Position numbers and translations under genes: made by a program. The notes beneath the pieces were generated by a model that did not search any database, was not told where the DNA came from, and saw only the letters and a program-made list of their open reading frames with translations. Positions 1 through 8,800 of a DNA stretch of 64,000 nt are shown in pieces (the stretch's first letter is position 1; the number at the start of each line of letters is the position of its first letter). Source of the stretch: an uncultured Saprospiraceae bacterium (GTDB lineage Bacteria; Bacteroidota; Bacteroidia; Chitinophagales; Saprospiraceae); assembly GCA_937959275.1 (NCBI GenBank), contig CALGLU010000058.1:62001-126000 (forward strand), written 5' to 3'.

Positions 1-154
1 CAATTTGTGGAGCAGCTAAACCAACGCCTTGTGCATTGTACATTGTCTCCCACATATCAGCAATGAGTTCAGGTAGAGTCGCATTGTCTTGATCAACTTC
101 TACAGCTATTTTTTTAAGGACAGGGTGTCCATAAGCAATAATTGGTAATATCAT
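1..154 (-). CDS. def: Peptide deformylase, N-terminal part (cut by window edge)
   Basis: Only the first 51 codons are present; the gene runs off the left edge. The peptide opens MILPIIAYGHPVLKKIA and carries GVGLAAPQ at residues 43-50, which is motif I of peptide deformylase, the metalloenzyme that removes the formyl group from the N-terminal Met of new proteins. The HEXXH metal motif would lie outside the window. The ATG at 154-152 overlaps the TGA of the upstream ruvX gene (bases 154-151 read ATGA on the minus strand), so the two are translationally coupled. The ruvX-def order is common in Bacteroidota (family knowledge). The motif makes the identification firm despite truncation. Confidence 0.93.
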   Translation of the reverse strand, partial: MILPIIAYGHPVLKKIAVEVDQDNATLPELIADMWETMYNAQGVGLAAPQI

Positions 155-561
155 ATATGTCCTAAATACTCCTGCAAAATAATAACTGCACTCATCTTAT
201 CTATTAAGTATTTGTCTTTTCTCTTAGATTTTTTTGTGCCGCTGAGGAATAATGCTTGTTTTGCCCGTACTGTAGTAAATCCTTCATCGATTGTATCTAT
301 TTCGATAGCGGGGAATGCCTTGTGTATTCTATGGATTAATTGGTTAATCTGTTTTGCGATAGGCGTTGAGCTGCCATCTTCGTATTGAGGGCTTCCAAAA
401 ACGATTTTCTCTACTGGTTCGGCTGAAAGATAATTTTTAACAAAATCAAACAGATTCATCGTATCAATGCCTTTTAACGGGCTGGCAATGATCTGTAAAG
501 GATCAGTTACTGCTATACCACTTCGTTTTGCACCAAAATCGATCGCCATTATTCTGCTCAT
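151..561 (-). CDS. ruvX: RuvX/YqgF-family RNase H-fold nuclease
   Basis: A 136-aa protein of normal family length. The N-terminus MAIDFGAKRSGIAVTD matches the YqgF signature with its first catalytic Asp. TIDEGFTT corresponds to the conserved DE(R/G)xTT stretch, and the Lys-rich segment followed by IDKMSAVIILQEYL is the C-terminal DxxAAxxIL motif. The family is annotated as a putative pre-16S rRNA nuclease or Holliday junction resolvase; sequence alone does not decide which. It is cotranscribed with def through a 4-base overlap. A strong terminator at 611-647 separates it from the giant secreted-protein gene upstream. Confidence 0.93.
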   Translation of the reverse strand: MSRIMAIDFGAKRSGIAVTDPLQIIASPLKGIDTMNLFDFVKNYLSAEPVEKIVFGSPQYEDGSSTPIAKQINQLIHRIHKAFPAIEIDTIDEGFTTVRAKQALFLSGTKKSKRKDKYLIDKMSAVIILQEYLGHI

Positions 562-610
562 ATACTCTTTACAATGCTTTTATTATGTCATTTGTTTCAA
601 ATAGTTACAT

Positions 611-647
611 AAAAAAAGGCCTCTTCTGGTAAAACCAGAAAGAGACC
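611..647 (-). terminator. Rho-independent terminator of the 1609-aa protein gene
   Basis: Read on the minus strand, a GC-rich stem (GGTCTCTTTCTGG pairing with CCAGAAGAGGCC, one bulge, TTTTA loop) is followed by seven T. It lies about 35 bases after the stop codon at 681. Just 5' of the stem is the sequence GTTTTTGGGATG, which recurs at the terminator of the next gene (5804-5838). Confidence 0.85.
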
Positions 648-680
648 TCATCCCAAAAACAGTAAACTATATCTTTAATA

Positions 681-3600
681 TTAATCTATAATTATCATTT
701 GCTTTGTCTGTGTATCGCCTGCGAACTCTACTGTATAGTATAGAACTCCTGCATAATCTAAATCCTGTTTATTAAGTGCTATAGAGTGAGAACCAGCGTC
801 ATAATACTTGTTTATTTGGTACATAATTTGACCTGTAAGCGAATGAACTGTGAATGACACATCTCCAGCTTGAGGTATACCAAATTTGATTTCTGTATTA
901 TTCGTAAATGGATTTGGTAAGTTTTGATATAATTCTAACCCACTTATAGCATACTGCGTGTTCTCACTAGATAGAGCAACATCTAACACTTGCTCTCCTA
1001 TATAAGCTTCAGCTTTAGTAATTGATGAATTAATGGCAATTGCATCATACATAGCACCACTGGCATTCGATAGGAACTCAAGAGAGAATAATGTCTCACC
1101 TGAAGAATACTCGATCAAACTTCCTGAATGCCAACTTACTGTGACTTTACCATTCTTTGCATGGATACCAAAATTCTGATCAGTCATGACACTTTGATCA
1201 CCAATCTTAACATCCTTAAAGTTTAGCGTAGACCCATCAAAGTCAATCGTAAATTGGTACCCGTTTAATTCAATATTCTGAGCACTGACAAAAGGCATTG
1301 TTACAAGACCTTCAGAAAATTTCTCTTTGCTTCCTAAAGAAATAGTAAAGACTTCAGAACTTCTTGCTTCAGCGTTTTGAACGCCATTTAATTCAGCAGA
1401 GAAATTTACGTCACCAGTCTTCACAGCTAAGAAGTGAATATCCATATCCTGAGAAAGATCACTGATTTCATATTCGTCATCGTAATTACTCGCTAATGGA
1501 TTTTCTTCATCAAAGAATACATAGTCTTTATTAATGAAATTCCAAATATCATTATTAGGAAAAGTTTCTGTTAATCCTAAAATGACTTTACGAAGGCTCA
1601 CAATATCCAGAGCAGATACATTTTGATCATTATTAATATCTGCTGCAATGAATGTGTATGGCGTCTCTAGGTTACGCAAGCCTAAGATGTGTTTCTGGAT
1701 AAGAACCAAATCAAGTGTCGAAACACCGGTTACAGCAATACCCTCCATCTCAGGTTTAACAATATATTGTCCACCGATTGGCATATTAGGAAATGCATAA
1801 TAACCTTCATCATCGGTAGTGACTGATGATTCTGAACCTTGTAGTTTGACTTGTACATCTGAAACCATAACATTATCAGGTCTTGAAATTGATCCTGATA
1901 TGAGAGCTCTATTTCCATTTTGTACAACATTGTTCACTTTCGCATCACAACCCATCATGTCATCTCCTCCACATACTTGTCCATTGTCCTGGACTGATAT
2001 CATTGACGTACAAACTGACTGTCGGATAATTTCTTCTCCTCCATGTTCAGGAATATTTCCATCACCATCTACAGATGTAAAGAAGATATCAACTGTTACA
2101 ATCCCAACATCCTCACAACAAAGAGTTATATTTTTCATGTCCAGGTCTGTAGCGCTAAACGATAATGCTACACCATCGATACAATCAGAATTGACATCTC
2201 TAGCAAAATCGCTTGCCCACAATTCTACATTTCCATGTTCATTAAGACTGACTGCTAATCCATTTAAACAGTAGGCCGTCGGTGCTTTACAATATTCCAC
2301 AACAACTGTTGTTTGATAGCTCTGAACATTGCCACACATATCATAAAGAGCATAATCAAGTATATATGTACCAATTGGTAATTCTTTCTCTATGATTAAA
2401 TCGCGGCCATCAACCTGACCATTCATAACAGTATTCCCGTCTTCATCTGTAAGGCAATAGTGCCATTCTAAATCTGCTTGTGTGCTACAAGACGCGGGTC
2501 TTACATTACCTCTTCTACTAATTAAGATAGTTGTTGGACCACAACTAGGATCAAATGAACAGAATTTCTCCTTCTCCTCATGATTAAAATTAGGATTCGG
2601 GATGATAAATGGTTTCGTATCATCCTTAATATAGAATACCTGTGGATCTAACTCAACTCTAGAATTCAACGTATCATTTAAATTACACCAATTGATAATT
2701 GTCCACGTCCGTAATATTTTATAGCAGAAGTCTCCTTCTGTTTCATCACCTTGACAAGTTCGTTGAGGGTTACCAACATAAAAGATTTGATCTTCGTATT
2801 GAAATCCTAATAAATCACATCCGTCCTCACCAGGAAATGATGGCTCACCATATAGAGACGAGGGGAATAAATTCTCCGTGTTAGATGAAATATCAACACA
2901 AAAATCTAAGTCTGTTACACAGAATATGGAATCCAATAGTGGTGTCGCGTCAATGTTTTCTAATTCAAATTCACTAGTCGCTTCAAAACTGAGGATTTGT
3001 TCACAAGGATCTGTTGCAAATTCTTTTTGACCTGGATTATAAGCTATAAATTTTCGAATGATATCTCCTCGGCCACATTGATCTCGCATATCCATAGCTG
3101 GTAATTCTTCAATAATCAAGCTTTCTGCACAATTATCAATTGCATAGCCATTAGAAAAATAAACAACATTAGCTGTATCAACGCTTGTTCCATGTGGATT
3201 TTCACCAGGATAGAAGCCAATAAACGAACTATCTGAAGATCCAGAACCTGTTAAGGCAAAACCATTCAATGCATCTAATTGACCTCCATTAATTATTGTA
3301 CCAAAAAATACATCTAGATTAGCTACATCAACACCATCAAACTCACAAGCAAGACTAAGGTTTGGCGGACATACAATTTCTGGTTGAGATTTGTCTTGCA
3401 ATTCTACAGAGACCATACACTCATTAAAGTTACCCCACTTATCTATAGCTCTTACTACAACCATTGTCTCTTCTTCTCCAAGATCACCACAACAGAAATG
3501 GATAGAATTACTAAATCCACATGGAGATTCAATTTCTATAACATAGAGCGAGTCTGGAACATCAAAGTCAATGATATCGGGTTTAAGAGTATTCGTTAAT

Positions 3601-5510
3601 ATGATTGGAGACGTATGATATCCAGGTACAGGATCAAAAAACGATGCTACCCTACCTTCAATCCATTCAGATTCAGCAGTAATTGCTGCAGCCTCAGCTT
3701 CACTTATTTTTATTCCTTCTTCACTATCTTCTCCTTCAGGATCAGGTATATTTCCATCTACAGCAGCTAAATAACCTCCAAATGCTACACCAAGTTGAAT
3801 CGCCTTGGCTCGAATAACTGGTTTATCAGAAAGATAATAGAGGTGTCCTTCGTACATACCTAATTCCTTAAAGTCATCAAACTTTGGAGGATGTAAGCTA
3901 CAATCACAGTTATCAGGATTCATCTTTCTCACCAAAGTGGTCTTCAACGCACAATCATCATAACTCCCATCATCAAAAGAAGATGATCTAACTTCTGCTG
4001 CACCGTTAAAAGTCAATGAAACCACTAAATTATCGTCGCAAATCGGCACTGGAGGGGTATTATCCCAAACAGAGATAACAATTTGATAATCAGTCGTATT
4101 ATGGCATTTATCGTACGCTCTATAAATCAAAGTATCTACACCTTCTGGTAGCGATATTCTCCTTTGTACTTCTGACGCTTTATCAAAATTCCTAAGAATC
4201 CCTAATGGGTGGATGACATCTATGTGATCTACATTACCACAATCATCTGTAAATTGCACATTAGGTAAAGTAATCGTCGCATGACAATCAAAACCATTCG
4301 TAGTCGCTTCAAAACCAGGCAATGAATCTAGGACCACTGGTGCTTGTGTGTCTGCTATTTCAATCATCTGATTACAAATGATTTCTCCTTCATCAGCGCA
4401 ATGCCATTCTCGAATAAACCATGTTCGTCTAATTTTAGTCACACAGTTTGTGCTGCCAAGATAAAGATCAGTATAACTCACACCGACATTACAGTTAGCC
4501 AAAAGATCTATCGCATCTGGATGTCCACTATCCATGGTTCTTAAATAGACTGTTTCCAATTCCTGTACCGCACAATCTGGATCCACATCCTTAATTAATT
4601 TAGGTACACCAGAACCTCCTTCTGAAAGTGGAATCGGCGCCGGAACTTGAATTGGACCAACTGACGTATTTAACGTAATGGTTACATAATCATCAATATC
4701 AGCACAATTTATAGCATCACCCTCCGCGAATAACAATGTATCCGGACATACCAATAGTGTCATATCTAACATAGGTGTGTCTTCACATAATTCAGGTGCC
4801 AACGCTGGAATCATTGTTAATTCAGGAAACAATCTTTCGACAAAGACATAAAAGTCACAAGTCACTGATCTATTTCCAAATTCATCAATACCATATGCTT
4901 CTATTTCAATGACGCGAGTGTAATTCGATTCAGTTTCACAGTCAGCCGCTCTCTCGCTTTGCTCCAATACTACAATTTCGAAATCACTACATTCTTCAAA
5001 AGCACTTCTCATTAAAGCTGTAGGAATATCAGCTCCATCGCAACATTTTAAAATGATAGTATCTTGAATATTAGGATTATCACAGTTTAAAACTGGAGGC
5101 TTTTTATCTTCGATTAATGCTGTATTCCAGCAAGAATTAAGTTCTTGTCCGTCTACTCCAACTGCAACAACTTGAATTTGAACTTCCTCGCCGGCAAATG
5201 TGCCTGAATTCATCCACATAAATGGAGTGCTAAATGCAAGGCCAGTTTCTTCAATTACAAAATTACCATGGTGATCATTGATCACTATAGTATAACTAGT
5301 TGCATCAACACAAGCTTCTGTGAGCACATCACTTGGTCTTATATCAGCTTCACAGGCTGTTCCGTCTATTGAAATATTAATGCCTTTACAAGACATAGAA
5401 CACTGTGCAGTACTATTTAATTGAAATGCAAACAGTAAGAAAAGAATTAATACAGAAGCGCAAAGTTCCTTGTATTGCCTTTTGAAAGTACTAATCGTAA
5501 ACTTCCTCAT
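681..5510 (-). CDS. Giant secreted protein with dockerin, cohesin-like and T9SS type A sorting domains (1609 aa)
   Basis: Signal peptide at residues 1-36 (hydrophobic LILFLLFAF, cleavage near STA/Q). The next ~1,200 residues are Cys-rich Ig/HYR-like modules, several ending in DxxPP turns, with Trp-rich motifs such as ILRTWTIINWC near 930. A small Ig-like module (ISGSISRPDNVMV...) precedes a dockerin at about 1262-1313, whose second repeat has a full calcium loop (DINNDQNVSALD) while the first loop is degenerate. Residues about 1384-1522 resemble a cohesin module. Residues 1523-1609 (LYQNLPNPF ... GVLYYTVEF ... MIIID) form a T9SS type A sorting domain, so the protein is exported and probably anchored at the cell surface. 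No catalytic domain is recognised. It is related to the proteins at 5898 and 17309. Confidence 0.85.
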   Translation of the reverse strand: MRKFTISTFKRQYKELCASVLILFLLFAFQLNSTAQCSMSCKGINISIDGTACEADIRPSDVLTEACVDATSYTIVINDHHGNFVIEETGLAFSTPFMWMNSGTFAGEEVQIQVVAVGVDGQELNSCWNTALIEDKKPPVLNCDNPNIQDTIILKCCDGADIPTALMRSAFEECSDFEIVVLEQSERAADCETESNYTRVIEIEAYGIDEFGNRSVTCDFYVFVERLFPELTMIPALAPELCEDTPMLDMTLLVCPDTLLFAEGDAINCADIDDYVTITLNTSVGPIQVPAPIPLSEGGSGVPKLIKDVDPDCAVQELETVYLRTMDSGHPDAIDLLANCNVGVSYTDLYLGSTNCVTKIRRTWFIREWHCADEGEIICNQMIEIADTQAPVVLDSLPGFEATTNGFDCHATITLPNVQFTDDCGNVDHIDVIHPLGILRNFDKASEVQRRISLPEGVDTLIYRAYDKCHNTTDYQIVISVWDNTPPVPICDDNLVVSLTFNGAAEVRSSSFDDGSYDDCALKTTLVRKMNPDNCDCSLHPPKFDDFKELGMYEGHLYYLSDKPVIRAKAIQLGVAFGGYLAAVDGNIPDPEGEDSEEGIKISEAEAAAITAESEWIEGRVASFFDPVPGYHTSPIILTNTLKPDIIDFDVPDSLYVIEIESPCGFSNSIHFCCGDLGEEETMVVVRAIDKWGNFNECMVSVELQDKSQPEIVCPPNLSLACEFDGVDVANLDVFFGTIINGGQLDALNGFALTGSGSSDSSFIGFYPGENPHGTSVDTANVVYFSNGYAIDNCAESLIIEELPAMDMRDQCGRGDIIRKFIAYNPGQKEFATDPCEQILSFEATSEFELENIDATPLLDSIFCVTDLDFCVDISSNTENLFPSSLYGEPSFPGEDGCDLLGFQYEDQIFYVGNPQRTCQGDETEGDFCYKILRTWTIINWCNLNDTLNSRVELDPQVFYIKDDTKPFIIPNPNFNHEEKEKFCSFDPSCGPTTILISRRGNVRPASCSTQADLEWHYCLTDEDGNTVMNGQVDGRDLIIEKELPIGTYILDYALYDMCGNVQSYQTTVVVEYCKAPTAYCLNGLAVSLNEHGNVELWASDFARDVNSDCIDGVALSFSATDLDMKNITLCCEDVGIVTVDIFFTSVDGDGNIPEHGGEEIIRQSVCTSMISVQDNGQVCGGDDMMGCDAKVNNVVQNGNRALISGSISRPDNVMVSDVQVKLQGSESSVTTDDEGYYAFPNMPIGGQYIVKPEMEGIAVTGVSTLDLVLIQKHILGLRNLETPYTFIAADINNDQNVSALDIVSLRKVILGLTETFPNNDIWNFINKDYVFFDEENPLASNYDDEYEISDLSQDMDIHFLAVKTGDVNFSAELNGVQNAEARSSEVFTISLGSKEKFSEGLVTMPFVSAQNIELNGYQFTIDFDGSTLNFKDVKIGDQSVMTDQNFGIHAKNGKVTVSWHSGSLIEYSSGETLFSLEFLSNASGAMYDAIAINSSITKAEAYIGEQVLDVALSSENTQYAISGLELYQNLPNPFTNNTEIKFGIPQAGDVSFTVHSLTGQIMYQINKYYDAGSHSIALNKQDLDYAGVLYYTVEFAGDTQTKQMIIID

Positions 5511-5731
5511 GAGATACCTTTTTTCGATAAATGCTACTGTTTTTGGTTCTACTTAGGTAGAGACTGTAACATCAATCTTACGTTAAGAATTTTGATTTTA
5601 AACTATAAACCAGCATAGCTGATTCGGTCTATATCAAAGACAGGTAGGTAGGTCTAATTCTTTAGGTATGATATTATCTATCAATGAGGTTGGAAAAGTT
5701 GTTTAGGTTAAGGTTCGCAACAACTTGAGAA

Positions 5732-5739
5732 CAAATATA
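5732..5739 (-). promoter_or_regulatory. Possible Bacteroidota -7 element TATATTTG
   Basis: The minus strand reads TATATTTG, matching the Bacteroidota -7 consensus TAnnTTTG. It lies 220 bases upstream of the 1609-aa gene. No convincing -33 TTG was found, and the region is AT-rich, so a chance match is possible. The same octamer sits upstream of several other minus-strand genes here. Confidence 0.35.
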
Positions 5740-5803
5740 GATTTTCTTTAATGTGATTTAATACCCTACTGATGGTATTTTTGATATTTAAATTTAGAAA
5801 TAT

Positions 5804-5838
5804 AAAAAAGCCCCCCTCCAAAAAATTGGAGAGAGGCC
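5804..5838 (-). terminator. Rho-independent terminator of the 1688-aa protein gene
   Basis: On the minus strand GGCCTCTCTCCAA pairs with TTGGAGGGGGGC across a short T-rich loop and is followed by six T. It starts about 60 bases after the stop at 5898 and is preceded by GGTTTTTGGGATG, the same box found before the terminator at 611-647. Confidence 0.85.
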
Positions 5839-5897
5839 ATCCCAAAAACCGATTTTATCTTATTGATTGAGATATTATCGGTATAAAAACTCAATCT

Positions 5898-8800
5898 CTA
5901 TTCAATCACAATCATTTTCTTTGTAGCAACATTGTCACCACTTTCTAATTCGTAGTATAGTACGCCTTCAACACCAACTTGTGCTTTAGTTAATACTATA
6001 GTGTTATATCCTTTACTGAAAGACTTAGTCATTTTAGTGATAGTCTTACCAGCTACATCGAATACTGTTAATGTTGCATTTCCAGCAACAGGCAAGTTAA
6101 AGCCAATGACAGTTTCTGTATCAAATGGGTTAGGTGTATTCTGATATAGATCAAACTCTGATGCAAGAACAGTTGAACCAACTGCTAATACAACATCTGC
6201 TTTATCTAATGATGCACCCATATAAGCCTCAGCTTTAGTAACACTTGAATTTAAATTCAATGCATTACTTAACTGACCATTTGAAGTTGACTTGAACACT
6301 AGAGTAAACAATACTTCTGTAGAGCTTACTGCAGTTGCTTCTGACCAACTCATTGTCAATTGATTATCATTAACAGCTATGTTAGCATCAGATACATCTA
6401 GTGATCCTGCATTTACAGATTGCAATTTCAATCCTGCATGATCTAATGTAAACTGATATCCAGCAACACTATTAAAGTTAGTCGCAGTAACAGGAACAGA
6501 TACTAATTCACCTGTAGCAAAAGTTACATCCTCTGCATTAAGCGTTAATAATCCGTTTGATCTTGTTGTAGCACTCATCAAGCTATTTGCAGAAGCATCT
6601 CCACTTAAGTCACCAATCTTAACACCGATGAAGTTTTCATCCATCATGTTAATTGCTAAGTTATTGACATCAATAACTTCTTTGAAAGGCCATGGGTTTG
6701 CTTCGTCAGTAAATTGCTGACCAGCATCTACAAATCTCCAGCTACTGTTATTTGAAAGTTCAGTAACCTTACCTAAGATCAATTGTCGTAATTCAACTAA
6801 ATCACTTGCAGATACAGAACCACTGTTGTTAATATCAGCAGCTAAGTATTTGTAAGGACTATCAAATTCAGCTAAGCCTAAGATGTGCTTCTGAATCAAT
6901 ACGATATCAAATGTACTTACTCCATTATTGTAATCACCAGTTCTCTCAGCATTCAGATTGTAGTCAAACGTTAATGGGTTATTAGTAAATGCATACTCAC
7001 CGCTAGTTGCAGTTGTCATGTTTTTAGGAAATTCAGATCCCGCATTACCATTGACAAATACAGTCGCATTATCAACCATGTCACCATAGTGAGTAGCAAC
7101 GTTACCAGCGATTGAAGCACTTGATCCGCCTTCAGCGCCACCTTCACCACAATCACCACCTACAAGAACGCCTACGCTACAGAAATCATAGTTTCCACTA
7201 CCATCCCATACATAAACATCTAACTCATAGAAGCTCTGTAAATCAGCACAACTAAATGTGAAGTTTCCTGATTCTGGATCAGGATCAGATCCTGACATTA
7301 CGATACTGAATCCTAAGTCATCAGCAGATGTACAGTTATCAAAACTACCTAGATCGAAATCTTTCGCCCAGATATCAACTGTACCATCAGTTTCCATGAA
7401 TGCAGTCGTAACACCAGAAATACACAATGGTGTTGGTGCTTTCGTATCACCGAAGGTATGCTCAGTCGTAGCCGTTGAAGAATTACCACAACCGTCAGTT
7501 ACTGTCCACTTAATAGTATGAACATCACCAGGGCTACCTACACCTGAATTCATCGTGATTGATGAACCAGAACCAGATTTAGTAACATCATCTTCACCAG
7601 GAACAGATCTTACAACAACCCAAGTTAATAACTCAGCTCCTACATCTTCTCCACCACAAGCATCAGATGCTGAAGCAGTAAGGTCTGCAGAACCAAAACA
7701 AGCGATATCATCATCCTTAGATGAGTTACCACCGTCAGTAGCTATCGGAGTATCATCAAACTGTGGAGTGATTGTTGGATCAGTGTCATCAACAACTTTG
7801 ATCACTTGATCAAATGTGTAATAACCATCCTCATCAACTTCATCTTCAACATATCTGAAGTAATAGTTTAAGCCTAAAGCTTCATCACATCCAGCACACT
7901 CAGTACCATCAGTCCAATCTTCTACTGGCTCAAATTCTTCTCTTCCTCTATCATTTTCATCATCCGTACCAGATTGGTTTGGATCCCAAGTACACCAGTC
8001 AATAACTGTCCATCTCTGAATTACTTTTAAACAAGCATCAGAAGCAACAACAGTTTGAGGCTCCATACTGTAACCGACTAAACCACATGCAGTTGAACAC
8101 CATACTGGTGCATCATTCACTGTTCCTGCAGAACAAGAGAATACTGGATTCATTGCAATATCTGCATCGAACTCAACTAGATCATCATCAGGATCACATT
8201 CAATATTTACACCAGGTAAAGTTTCACCTGTATAGTGTATAGGCCATTTAATTGTGTGAGGATCAAACTTATCTTCACCAGTAATCGTGATTTTTTGCTC
8301 ACATCTTGCTTCACCTAATTCCCAAGTTCCACTTGCATCAGCATCAATGAAATACTCTCTGATAATGAAGCCTTGACCACATCCGTCTTCAGAAACTGTT
8401 TCACTTAATAAGTCAGCAGTTGAACCAACACAAACTGCAGCAATTGGAGACGCAGCATCTACATCATTCGGATCATCCAAACAAGTGATTTCAACATCTT
8501 CGCAAATTAGAGTTGCAGCAGATTTATCAACAACCTGTACTTCAACCATACAAGTATTCTTATTACCGTAATCATCAACTACTAATAATGCTACCATTAC
8601 TGTCTGTCCTGCATCCATACAGCAGAACTTAACGAATGGACCAAAAGCATCTTCCTCTGGAGTAACACCATACTCAGTACACTCTCCAAATTTATCATAG
8701 TTTAGACAAACTTCGTCACCACCTTCGCACTCATCATCACAACATCCAGTCATACGTGCAGCATATACAGTAACATCTCCACAACCAGCATCATTTGAAC

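Larger units (their letters stand above)
5511..5897. other. Intergenic region between two giant paralogues
   Basis: 387 bases without a gene. It holds the terminator of the 1688-aa gene (5804-5838) and a possible promoter for the 1609-aa gene (5732-5739), which would give a 5' leader of roughly 220 nt. Nothing else is recognised. Confidence 0.6.
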
